Below are positions 1 through 6,551 of a stretch of 14,781 nt of DNA, piece after piece. The first letter of the stretch is position 1, and each line of letters opens with the position of its first letter. Below the pieces are notes generated by a model. It saw only the letters and a list, made by a program, of their open reading frames with translations. It was not told the origin of the DNA and ran no database searches. Both the position numbers and the translations under genes were made by a program. Origin of the DNA: an uncultured Slackia sp. (GTDB taxonomy: Bacteria; Actinomycetota; Coriobacteriia; Coriobacteriales; Eggerthellaceae); the NCBI GenBank assembly GCA_900555495.1, contig USLD01000013.1:1-14781 (forward strand). The letters run 5' to 3'.

Positions 1-140
1 ACTTCAGCGGAGAGCCTGTCGAAGAAGCCGACGCGGTCACCGGCGCCAGTAAAGCCAACATCGACCAAGACGGCGCGGCCCAGCTCGCAGCGCAATTGAT
101 CGACGACGAACCGGTTAGCCCCGGCACCCCGACCGTCTAA
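1..140 (+). CDS. C-terminal fragment, possible FMN-binding-domain protein
   Basis: The frame is open from the window edge to TAA at 138-140 and gives the last 45 residues of a protein whose start lies outside. The fragment is acidic and Ala/Asp/Gln rich, with no membrane segment. It contains DAVTGASKAN (positions 30-59). This resembles the D-A-V-(S/T)-G-A-T signature of FMN_bind domains, where the Thr carries covalently bound FMN in NqrC/RnfG-type proteins. Here the acceptor position would be Ser, which weakens the case. After the motif there is a Gln/Ala stretch and a loose tail ending in PGTPTV. A strong hairpin follows the stop codon directly, so this is a real gene end. That it is coding is fairly sure; the family assignment is tentative. 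Confidence 0.55.
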   Translation, partial: FSGEPVEEADAVTGASKANIDQDGAAQLAAQLIDDEPVSPGTPTV

Positions 141-151
141 CCGCTCCGCCT

Positions 152-182
152 TACGAGCACGCCGCCTGCCGGCGTGCTCGTA
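152..182 (+). terminator. Hairpin terminator after the partial left-edge gene
   Basis: A perfect 13-bp inverted repeat (152-164 with 170-182, starting TACGAGCACGCCG) with a 5-nt loop begins 11 bases after the stop codon. The 3' side runs into TTATTATGG rather than a true U-tract, so intrinsic termination may be partial. The AT-rich TATATTAT at 181-188 could also serve as a -10 region for the next gene, although no -35 box is visible. Confidence 0.7.
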
Positions 183-249
183 TATTATGGCATCTGCCCT
201 TTACCGGCACCGTCCCCCTCCCCCGAAAGAAATCGGAGCGTCGTCCGCC

Positions 250-1176
250 ATGCTCGAAAGCGTTCTTGCCATACCCTTCTGGATCGAATTCGCCGGAACC
301 ATCACCGGCGCGCTCGCGGGCGCCATCGCCGGCGTGCGTGCGGAATACGACATCTTCGGCACCACCGTGCTCGCCTGCGTCACGGGACTCGGCGGAGGCA
401 TCATTCGCGACATCCTGCTCCAAGACTACGGCATCTACGCGTTTCAACATCCCATCCTGTTGCTCGCATGCGCTGTGGCGGGCGGTCTCGTCTTCTATTT
501 CCATAAGCTCGCCGACGCCTTCGACTGGGTCATGGACTTTCTGGACAACCTGTCGGTCGGCCTGTGGGCGGTCGTATCGGTAGGCAAGGGCCTTTCGGCG
601 GGCCTGGCCATCATTCCATCCATCATCTTGGGCACCATCACCGCCGTCGGCGGCGGCATCAGCCGCGACGTGCTTATGGCGCAGCGGCCCGTGGCTTTCC
701 AGGCGGGAACCCTCTACGGAACGGCTTCGCTATTCGGATCGACCGCTTTCGCGCTCATGAAACAGAACGACGTGCTAGGCGACTACGCCGCCATCACCTG
801 CGTCGTCTTGGTCATGGCCATCAGATATGCCTCTGAGTTCTTCGGTTGGCGCACCAAGCCCGCCCAAGACTACAGCGACAAGGTGATCGTACCCGTGAAA
901 AAGGTCGCCCACGTAGCAGCACGCCCCGTGAAAAAAGTCGTGCGCAACGCGGTCGACAAGCGCATCGTCTCGTCGCCCGAGCCGCAGCTCCCCCATCATG
1001 AAAAAGCCGCGCATCGCATCAGGCTGCGCGCCGAAGCGCAAGCGCGCATGGCGCAAAGCATCAACGCCGGAGCCTCCGCTTCGCCCAGCAAGGCCGCGCA
1101 AGTCACGGGCGAATACGCCCCTCATCGCGAACCCGCCAGCACCAGCAGGTCGAATCAGCAAACGCCGAAGGAATAG
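250..1176 (+). CDS. TRIC/UPF0126 family membrane channel protein with basic C-terminal tail
   Basis: A 308-residue membrane protein with two tandem UPF0126 (TRIC-like, 'glycine transporter' Pfam) repeats. Both carry the diagnostic glycine motif: GLGGGIIRD at residues 46-54 and AVGGGISRD at 132-140. About seven hydrophobic segments cover residues 10-198. Bacterial TRIC homologues form trimeric cation channels; other family members are linked to glycine uptake, so the substrate here is open. The start at 250 (MLESV) is chosen over ATG 187 because GGAG lies at 234-237, the 187 start would fall just behind the terminator hairpin, and family members begin close to the first TM helix. Residues about 203-308 form an unusual tail of some 105 residues, Lys/Arg/Ala/His rich with two VKKV motifs and then disordered. 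This is longer than typical family members of about 200-220 residues. Its role is unknown. Confidence 0.9.
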   Translation: MLESVLAIPFWIEFAGTITGALAGAIAGVRAEYDIFGTTVLACVTGLGGGIIRDILLQDYGIYAFQHPILLLACAVAGGLVFYFHKLADAFDWVMDFLDNLSVGLWAVVSVGKGLSAGLAIIPSIILGTITAVGGGISRDVLMAQRPVAFQAGTLYGTASLFGSTAFALMKQNDVLGDYAAITCVVLVMAIRYASEFFGWRTKPAQDYSDKVIVPVKKVAHVAARPVKKVVRNAVDKRIVSSPEPQLPHHEKAAHRIRLRAEAQARMAQSINAGASASPSKAAQVTGEYAPHREPASTSRSNQQTPKE

Positions 1177-1186
1177 GCGCGCTACG

Positions 1187-1219
1187 AAAAGCTCCGCACG
1201 CCCGAAAGGCGTACGGAGC
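1187..1219 (-). terminator. Terminator between convergent genes, best for the minus strand
   Basis: A 12-bp stem with one mismatch (1191-1202 with 1208-1219, GCTCCGCACGCC pairing with GGCGTACGGAGC) and a 5-nt loop lies between the ends of the convergent channel and HD-domain genes. On the minus strand the hairpin is followed by TTTT (1187-1190), giving a standard intrinsic terminator 28 bases after the HD gene stop. On the plus strand the tail is CTGAAATGG without a U-tract, so it is a weaker terminator in that direction. Confidence 0.75.
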
Positions 1220-1247
1220 CTGAAATGGAAATATACAGAAACGATGC

Positions 1248-1853
1248 CTACGCCTCGGACGGCACGAACGTATCGCGGTCGGGCGCGAAGCTCTGCATGG
1301 CCTTGATGGTGCGATCGAACAACTCGTCGAGCTCCCAACCCAGCATTTCGGCGCCGGAGCGGATCACATCGCGGCTGACGCCTGCGGCGAAGCGCTTATC
1401 CTTGAACTTCTTCTTCAGAGACTTCACTTCGAAATCCATCACGCTCTTCGAGGGGCGCATGACGATCGCGGCGCCGATCAAACCCGTCAGCTCCTCGGTT
1501 GCGAACAAGATCTTTTCCATCTGCAGCTCAGGACGCGGCAGCTCGGTATTGAAGTCGGAAGTATGGCTCTGGATGGCACGAATCAGCTCGGGCGTGCCGC
1601 CTGCGGCCTCGATCAGCGGCGTAGCGTAAAGCGTATGCATCTCGGGCTCGTCATCGTGCTCTTCCCAATCAAGATCGTGCAGAAGGCCGACGATGCCCCA
1701 GAACTCTTCGTTCTCAGGATCGAACTCGCGCGCGAAGTAGCGCATGGTCTGCTCGACCGTTTCGCCATGCTCGATATGGAACGGATCTTTGTTGTGCTCG
1801 CTGAGCAGTGCGAAGGCATCTTCGCGCGTCATACCCGCATCAAGTGTCGCCAT
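1248..1853 (-). CDS. HD-domain metal-dependent phosphohydrolase (HDIG-type)
   Basis: A 201-residue soluble protein. The HD pair is at H59-D60 (GLLHDLDWEEHDD), preceded by His26/His29 (HIEHG) and followed by His97 (QSHTSD). This is the usual spacing of metal ligands in small HD hydrolases related to HDIG proteins. Substrates in this group are typically nucleotides or phosphate esters and cannot be predicted here. The C-terminal half (KSVMDFEVKSLKKKFKDKRF, residues 136-154) is a basic helical region and the tail is acidic. ATG 1853 is chosen because GAAAGGA lies 7 bases upstream; the longer frame to 1880 would bury that ribosome binding site. It stands alone, separated from the metal exporter upstream by about 220 bases holding a structured inverted repeat. 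Confidence 0.88.
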   Translation of the reverse strand: MATLDAGMTREDAFALLSEHNKDPFHIEHGETVEQTMRYFAREFDPENEEFWGIVGLLHDLDWEEHDDEPEMHTLYATPLIEAAGGTPELIRAIQSHTSDFNTELPRPELQMEKILFATEELTGLIGAAIVMRPSKSVMDFEVKSLKKKFKDKRFAAGVSRDVIRSGAEMLGWELDELFDRTIKAMQSFAPDRDTFVPSEA

Positions 1854-1920
1854 GGGTGCATCCTTTCGGTCATATTCCATCCGCCCGCACCGCCGCGCGG
1901 CGAGCGGACCCTGAAAACAC

Positions 1921-1995
1921 GAAAGGCGTCCGAACCCGACCTTATAGCGCCTCGGAGAGAAGCGCCGTACCTACGGCAGAGTTCAGACGCCTTTC
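1921..1995. repeat. Long inverted repeat enclosing two smaller hairpins
   Basis: GAAAGGCGTCCGAAC (1921-1935) pairs with GTTCAGACGCCTTTC (1981-1995) over 15 bp with one mismatch. The 45-nt interior can fold further. Read on the minus strand it holds GCCGTAGGTACGGC, a 5-6 bp hairpin, then a GCGCTT/AGGCGC hairpin, giving a branched structure. It lies downstream of the metal exporter gene and upstream of the HD gene, both on the minus strand. On the minus strand TTTCGTGTTTTC follows the stem, so it may be a transcription terminator for the exporter or a 5' leader element for the HD gene. A TATAAG box (plus 1941-1946) is also inside it. Confidence 0.6.
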
Positions 1996-2073
1996 TTCCT
2001 TCACCCGGTGATGAAGGAGGCTTAACGCATACGATTGTACCGCGCCGACGCGAACAGCGTCAAACGGCCGGGC

Positions 2074-3018
2074 CTACAGCGTCACGCCGAGAGCCGTCAT
2101 CGCGCCGCCCACGACGATACCGACGACCAGCAGGCCTACGACGATCGCAACGTTGTCGCGCATCGGACGATTCGTGCGCAGAAGCACCAGCAGACCCACG
2201 CCGGCACTTACAAGCAGGCCGCCCATCATGGCGCCCGCGCCCAGCGTGCCGTCCAAGTACAGCTCGGTGATGGCGACCGACGCCGCGCAATTGGGAATCA
2301 GGCCGACCACCGACGCCGCCACGACGGACAGCCACGGATTGCCCGCCATGAACGATGCGATGACGTCCTCGCCCACGGCGTCCATGACGACCTCAAGCAA
2401 AAGCGTGATCAAGAAGATGAACAGCGTGACCTGGACAGTATGCTTCAAAGCGCTTTTCGCGATGGAAACGCCCGCGTGATCGTGCACGTGCTCCTCATCG
2501 TGCTCATAATCGTAAGCAAGTTCGGGCTGCTTCTCACAAGCGGCGCAATCCCCGTTGCAGTGGCATTTATCGCGCTCGCACAGCTCGTGGATGCACAGAT
2601 GCTCGCGATCTCTGCGCATGGCGTGGAGCGCCGCATCTATCGCGAATCCGACAGCCATGCCGACGACCGCTTTGATCGCCAGCACCTTCACGACCAAGGC
2701 CATGGGGGCCTGTTCCGCGATCAGGATCGGCAGCATCTCGTCGCTCGTGGAAAGAAACACCGCGAACAACGTGCCCAGCGTGACCACGCGTGCGGCGTAA
2801 AGCGTCGAAGCAGCGGCCGAAAAACCGCACTGGGGAACGACTCCCAGAAGCGCGCCGATCGCAGGGCCCGCCTTACCTGCTTTGCGCACGGCGGCCTCGC
2901 TCGCCTTGCCCGCATGATGCTCGAGCGCCTCCATGGCAAGGTAGGTCACGAACAGGAAAGGAACGAGCTTAAGCGTGTCGAGAAACGCATGCTCGAGCGC
3001 ATGCATGAGTATTTCCAT
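2074..3018 (-). CDS. ArsP_2-type (10-TM) heavy-metal/manganese exporter
   Basis: A 314-residue polytopic membrane protein matching the ArsP_2 'putative 10TM heavy-metal exporter' family, also annotated as arsenic efflux protein or putative manganese transporter. The two halves look like a pseudo-repeat: each has a Pro-x-Cys motif at the end of a helix, VPQCG (61-65) and IPNCAAS (241-247), and each is followed by a polar helix (FLSTSDE and ITELYLDG). The halves are joined by a hydrophilic loop at about 134-182 that is very rich in Cys and His. It is likely a cytoplasmic metal-binding segment. The start at 3018 is supported by AGAAGG six bases upstream; the longer frame to 3078 adds only an Arg/Lys stretch. 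The gene lies 126 bases after rsgA and probably has its own regulatory region there. The metal (Mn, As or other) is not determined by sequence. Confidence 0.85.
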   Translation of the reverse strand: MEILMHALEHAFLDTLKLVPFLFVTYLAMEALEHHAGKASEAAVRKAGKAGPAIGALLGVVPQCGFSAAASTLYAARVVTLGTLFAVFLSTSDEMLPILIAEQAPMALVVKVLAIKAVVGMAVGFAIDAALHAMRRDREHLCIHELCERDKCHCNGDCAACEKQPELAYDYEHDEEHVHDHAGVSIAKSALKHTVQVTLFIFLITLLLEVVMDAVGEDVIASFMAGNPWLSVVAASVVGLIPNCAASVAITELYLDGTLGAGAMMGGLLVSAGVGLLVLLRTNRPMRDNVAIVVGLLVVGIVVGGAMTALGVTL

Positions 3019-3110
3019 CAAGACCTTCTTTCGGTTTCGCGGCCGCTTCGGCCGAGATGCGCCTTGCACAAGACGCATCTCCTGGTCGCGTGGATTCTAT
3101 TTCGTGCAGA

Positions 3111-3146
3111 AGCACCGAATATTACCATAGGGTAACTTTTCGTGCT
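3111..3146. promoter_or_regulatory. Imperfect dyad in the metal exporter upstream region, candidate operator
   Basis: The core TTACC-ATAG-GGTAA (3122-3135) is a perfect dyad. It sits inside a longer imperfect one, AGCACCGAA (3111-3119) against TTCGTGCT (3139-3146) with a single bulge. The outer right arm touches the rsgA stop codon (3145-3147). On the minus strand the core is followed by TAATATTC, the only AT-rich stretch before the exporter gene. It may therefore be an operator at the exporter promoter, plausibly for a metalloregulator, or a hairpin at the end of rsgA. No U-tract follows it in either direction. Confidence 0.4.
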
Positions 3147-4113
3147 AGCCTTTCCATCGGCGCGGATGACCCGTGCGCGACTTGATGCGCTTGGCCTCCT
3201 CGACGCGTTTCTTCGCCGTCTGAACCTCGTCGCGCAAGCGAATATAGCTCTCGAAGCGTTCGCGCGGCAGGCTTCCCTCCTCCACGGCACCGCGAACCGC
3301 GCATCCCGGTTCGGCGCCATGGCGGCAATCCGAAAAGCGGCAGCATCGCGCAAGCTCTTCGATGTCGGAAAACGCGACGTCGATGCCCGCATCGGAATCC
3401 CATAGGGCAAGGCCGCGAATGCCCGGCATGTCGATCACGCGCCCGGCGCCTGGAATGCGCACGATTTCGCGCGAAACGGTGGTGTGGCGGCCTTTGCCGT
3501 CGCCTTCCCGCACAGCGCCCGTCGCCTGAACCTCGTCGCCCACCAGCAAGTTCACGAGACTCGACTTTCCCACGCCGCTCTTGCCCAGCAGAATGGCGAT
3601 TTCGTCTGGAGCGATGCAGGCGCGTACCGCCTCGACGCTTGCCGGGTCTTCCGAAGAAACGACCAGGACGCGCGTGCCCTGCGCAACGCGCTCCACCAGG
3701 CCGCGCACCTGCTCGAGGGCCTCGGCGCTTTCGGCCTGGTCGGCCTTCGTCAAAAGCACCAGCACTTCGGCGCCGCTTTCATGGGCGAGCACCAGCTCAC
3801 GCTCGAGCCTGCGCACGTTGAGATTCGCGCACGGCTCGGCCACGAACACCTTGTCGAAATTGGCGGCCAGAACCTGCTGCTCCATACGCTCGGTAGGATC
3901 TTTGCGCACGAAGGCGTTGCGGCGCGGAAGCACTTCTTCGATGATGCCTTTGTCATGCCCCTCGGGAACCGATATCTCCACCGAGTCGCCGCATGCCGCA
4001 CGCACGTCGGCACCCTTCACCAGCGCAGTGGCGTGCTCGCACCGATACCGTGCGCCATCTTGCGTTTCGACCAGAGGATAGCCTCGGTCGAGCTTCACAA
4101 CGATTCCCCGCAT
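3145..4113 (-). CDS. rsgA: Ribosome small subunit-dependent GTPase A
   Basis: A 322-residue circularly permuted GTPase that acts in late maturation of the 30S ribosomal subunit. The N-terminal OB-fold covers about 1-70. The permuted order of G motifs is clear: G4 TKAD (122-125), G5 region VSSE (152-155), P-loop GKSGVGKSS (177-185), G2 RHTT (209-212) and G3 DMPG (228-231). Most homologues have DTPG at G3, so Met here is a small variation. The C-terminal zinc site is present as Cys257/258, Cys263, His265 and Cys271. The ATG overlaps the TAA of the upstream exported OB-fold gene by one base (TAATG), with GAAAGG upstream, so translation is probably coupled. The basic C-terminus (RTGHPRRWKG) fits rRNA contact. 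Confidence 0.97.
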   Translation of the reverse strand: MRGIVVKLDRGYPLVETQDGARYRCEHATALVKGADVRAACGDSVEISVPEGHDKGIIEEVLPRRNAFVRKDPTERMEQQVLAANFDKVFVAEPCANLNVRRLERELVLAHESGAEVLVLLTKADQAESAEALEQVRGLVERVAQGTRVLVVSSEDPASVEAVRACIAPDEIAILLGKSGVGKSSLVNLLVGDEVQATGAVREGDGKGRHTTVSREIVRIPGAGRVIDMPGIRGLALWDSDAGIDVAFSDIEELARCCRFSDCRHGAEPGCAVRGAVEEGSLPRERFESYIRLRDEVQTAKKRVEEAKRIKSRTGHPRRWKG

Positions 4114-4844
4114 TAACGAGACCTTTCACGTACGTACCAAAACATCAGCATAAGAAACGCGCCCGCCGTCAGCGCCACGAAGGCCGGGAAGAACGCATGG
4201 ATATCGAATTCGTCGGGATGCTCGAACCCTTGGTCCTCCACGACGACCGACGTCGCGTGGATATCGCTTTCGCCTTCGTGCTCGCTGCATGCCAGATTGA
4301 ATACGCCTTGGACGCGCAGCCACGAACCCGTTTTGCCATACGCGCCGTACATGTCGATTTCGGCGGCGTCCTCCCGGCGCATGACCACCGACACCGACGA
4401 GTTGGACGCGACGTCGGCAAGCGTCACCCATACCAGGTCGGACGATCCATCCGCCATGCGAATAGCCTCGCCCACCGCCTCGCCGCGCACCTGGACCGTC
4501 TGCCCGTTGTAATACGAATCGGCGCCGGCAAGGTCGGCGATGGCTGCGTCGTAAAGAAACGACGTATCGGAAACCTGGCCGTCGTTGACCTCGTTCCCTA
4601 TAGCATCGAGCGGCGTAGGCTCTTCCTCGGGTTCGGCCGCATCCTGCCGCCCCTCGAGACCCGCAGAGCCCGCATGCTCGGCATCCGGCGCCTTGTCATC
4701 CGAGGCTTCGGCCCCGGCAGAGACCACCGACCCCTGAGACGAGCCGTCGCCCTCCGCGGCCGACGCCGCGGGCGCGCAAAGCATCAAGCCGAGCGCAAAG
4801 GCCGCAGCCCAAACGCAAACGCGTCTACGAACCCTAGCGGACAC
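4113..4844 (-). CDS. Exported, C-terminally anchored protein with OB-fold-like domain
   Basis: A 243-residue protein of unknown function. It starts at GTG 4844, chosen because a near-perfect AAGGAGG lies 7 bases upstream. This places a textbook signal peptide at residues 1-29 (basic RVRRR, hydrophobic core, then APAASA-AEG). Residues 30-105 are acidic and probably disordered. Residues 108-205 look like an OB-type beta barrel (YYNGQTVQVRGEAVGEAIR, then a central strand pair, then WLRVQGVFNLAC and the HATSVVVE strand), similar in style to bacterial OB-fold domains in exported proteins. A single TM helix follows at about 217-237, ending in RERSR inside. The gene overlaps the trkH stop by 11 bases and the rsgA start by 1 base, so the three are translationally linked. 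Single Cys residues in the barrel (Cys186) and the TM region are noted. Function is not inferable. Confidence 0.8.
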   Translation of the reverse strand: MSARVRRRVCVWAAAFALGLMLCAPAASAAEGDGSSQGSVVSAGAEASDDKAPDAEHAGSAGLEGRQDAAEPEEEPTPLDAIGNEVNDGQVSDTSFLYDAAIADLAGADSYYNGQTVQVRGEAVGEAIRMADGSSDLVWVTLADVASNSSVSVVMRREDAAEIDMYGAYGKTGSWLRVQGVFNLACSEHEGESDIHATSVVVEDQGFEHPDEFDIHAFFPAFVALTAGAFLMLMFWYVRERSR

Positions 4845-6357
4845 GGCGATTCCTCCTTCGCGGCCTGAACGATGCAACGATCGACACCAGCAGGGCGATC
4901 AGCGTCACGTACTCGAGACGTCCGGCCCACATGTCGAAGATATAAAGCAGCTTGAGCATGTCGGGCATCCCAGGCTGGATGATGCCGCTCGACATGCCGA
5001 TGTTGGATACCATGGAGACCGACTCGAACAGCGACGTGGCGGCATCGTAGCCGTATGCCACCGTGGCGATCGTCGTGACCAGGAACATGATGCCGTAAAG
5101 CATGAACACCGCCAGGTTCGCACGAACCAGGTCGGTATTAAGCGGGCGACGCCCCACATGGTAATAGGTGACTACCTGGCGAGCCGACGCAGGCGCAAGG
5201 AGATCCTTGATGTACGCGACCAATTCCTTAGCGAGAATACCGACGCGCATCACCTTGATACCGCCCGTGGTAGAACCCGCCGATCCGCCGATAGCCATGC
5301 AGAACACGATGATGAGCAGCGCGCCGCTCGAAACCACCGTGGTCATCTGATTCACGCTGATGGTCTGGAATCCCGTCGACGAAAATGCCGCCACCACGGT
5401 GAACACGCCGCGACGCAGCAACGTGGGCAACTCGTCGTAAAGGTTCGCCGTGCACAGGGCCGCCACGAACGCCGCCACCACGATCGAAAGCCAGATAGCC
5501 AGCGTACGGATCTCGATGTCTTTGAAGAAGTGGTCGATGCGGCCCTTCCATACCTCGCTATGCAGCGTGAAGTTGATCGAGCCCAGCAGGATGAGAATCA
5601 TGACCACGAGCTCGATCAATCCGCTGTGGTAGTACAGGATGCCGGGACTCATCGACGTCATGCCGCCCGTATTGAACGACGCCACCGACAGCCACAGGCC
5701 GTTGAAGAACGCGCGCAGGGGCTCCATGCCGATGAAGAAGCACAGCAGCGAAAGCACCACGGTGCCGATGATGATGAAAGCCGCCGAAAAGCGCACGATG
5801 AAGCGGGCGGTCTGCATGATGTTGGGAATCACGTGCTCGCTTCGGCCTTCGGACGAATACAACGAGGAATCGACCGCGCGGCCGAACAGGCCCAGCGAAA
5901 GAGCGATCACGACGACGCCTTGGCCTCCGATGCACTGCATCGTGAAGCGCCACATGTTGTCCGCGATCGCCATGTGATTGATGTCCTGCGCAACCGACGC
6001 CCCGGTCGTGGTCCATGCGCTCATGCATTCGAACACCGCATCGAGATACGATCCGAAATGGCCGGAAAGCGCCATGGGCACAGATCCGAGCAGCGTAAGC
6101 ACGAGCCATGCGAAGCCGGTCACCGCCAAAGCATGCTTCGGCGATAGCTTGCCCGGCTGCACCAGGCACATGCGCAAAAGCGATCCCACGATAAGCGCGA
6201 TGCCGACCCCAAGCAGGTAACGCGACGCCGCCGACCACTCGCCGACAAGGCATGCGACAGCGAAGGGGACGCACTGGGCGACCGCCAAAAACAACACGAG
6301 AACGCCGAGGTAGTGGGCGATGACGCGGAAATCATACAGGGTGAATTTCTGCCACAT
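4834..6357 (-). CDS. trkH: TrkH/KtrB-type potassium uptake channel subunit
   Basis: A 507-residue integral membrane protein of the superfamily of K+ transporters. Four pore-loop filters are visible in order: TTTGAS (116-121), FNTGGMTS (228-235), FSSTGFQT (325-332) and VSNIGMSS (450-457). The third-repeat region also carries GGSAGSTTGGIKVMR (357-371), and the C-terminus holds the family's MWAGRLE (476-482) before a strongly basic tail. These pores pass K+ and normally need a cytosolic gating ring (TrkA or KtrA). No such gene is in the window, so the partner must lie elsewhere. ATG 6357 is 6 bases after the stop of the 47-residue membrane protein and has only a weak AGGG upstream, suggesting coupled translation. 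It overlaps the OB-fold gene downstream. Confidence 0.95.
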   Translation of the reverse strand: MWQKFTLYDFRVIAHYLGVLVLFLAVAQCVPFAVACLVGEWSAASRYLLGVGIALIVGSLLRMCLVQPGKLSPKHALAVTGFAWLVLTLLGSVPMALSGHFGSYLDAVFECMSAWTTTGASVAQDINHMAIADNMWRFTMQCIGGQGVVVIALSLGLFGRAVDSSLYSSEGRSEHVIPNIMQTARFIVRFSAAFIIIGTVVLSLLCFFIGMEPLRAFFNGLWLSVASFNTGGMTSMSPGILYYHSGLIELVVMILILLGSINFTLHSEVWKGRIDHFFKDIEIRTLAIWLSIVVAAFVAALCTANLYDELPTLLRRGVFTVVAAFSSTGFQTISVNQMTTVVSSGALLIIVFCMAIGGSAGSTTGGIKVMRVGILAKELVAYIKDLLAPASARQVVTYYHVGRRPLNTDLVRANLAVFMLYGIMFLVTTIATVAYGYDAATSLFESVSMVSNIGMSSGIIQPGMPDMLKLLYIFDMWAGRLEYVTLIALLVSIVASFRPRRRNRRVR

Positions 6358-6363
6358 GTCCCG

Positions 6364-6507
6364 CTACCCTATCAAGGCCTTCACGACGATGACGACGATG
6401 CCCAGCCATATGACGAACAGCACGATGGCGGCTATGACGATGCACACCGCAGTGAGCGGCGCCTTAAGCGCTTGCCACCATTCTCTCTTGACGATGTTCG
6501 TCTGCAC
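6364..6507 (-). CDS. Small single-TM membrane protein preceding trkH
   Basis: A short GTG-initiated frame encoding 47 residues. GAAAGG lies 7 bases upstream of GTG 6507, and the stop TAG is 6 bases before the trkH ATG. The N-terminus (MQTNIVKREWWQALKAP) is polar, with Trp-Trp at the likely membrane interface. Residues about 18-42 are almost entirely Val, Ile, Ala and Leu, forming one membrane helix that ends in VKALIG. The tight spacing and good ribosome site argue it is real and co-translated with trkH. I do not recognise a family. By analogy with KdpF of the Kdp complex it could be a small accessory subunit of the potassium channel, but that is inference. Confidence 0.7.
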   Translation of the reverse strand: MQTNIVKREWWQALKAPLTAVCIVIAAIVLFVIWLGIVVIVVKALIG

Positions 6508-6545
6508 GACGGGCCTTTCTAAAACGTATTGCAGTCAATCCGCAG

Positions 6546-6551
6546 ATTATA
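6546..6551 (-). promoter_or_regulatory. Candidate -10 box before the small protein and trkH
   Basis: The minus strand reads TATAAT at 6551-6546, overlapping the xth stop codon and 39 bases upstream of the small-protein GTG. No good -35 box sits 16-18 bases further upstream, so this is a weak internal promoter candidate that could let trkH-rsgA be expressed apart from xth. Confidence 0.35.

Noticed and set aside
1921..1995. tRNA-like reading of the inverted repeat
   Set aside because: The GGTCGGGTTCG segment looks T-arm-like, but there is no T-stem pairing and the 15-bp outer stem is too long for an acceptor arm.
2035..3135. 366-codon plus-strand frame opposite the metal exporter
   Set aside because: It mirrors the conserved ArsP_2 gene, is a His/Arg/Gln-rich nonsense-like protein, and has no start signal.
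5158..6147. 329-codon plus-strand frame opposite trkH
   Set aside because: It is the complement of the TrkH filter regions; extreme His/Arg content and no membrane or enzyme motif.
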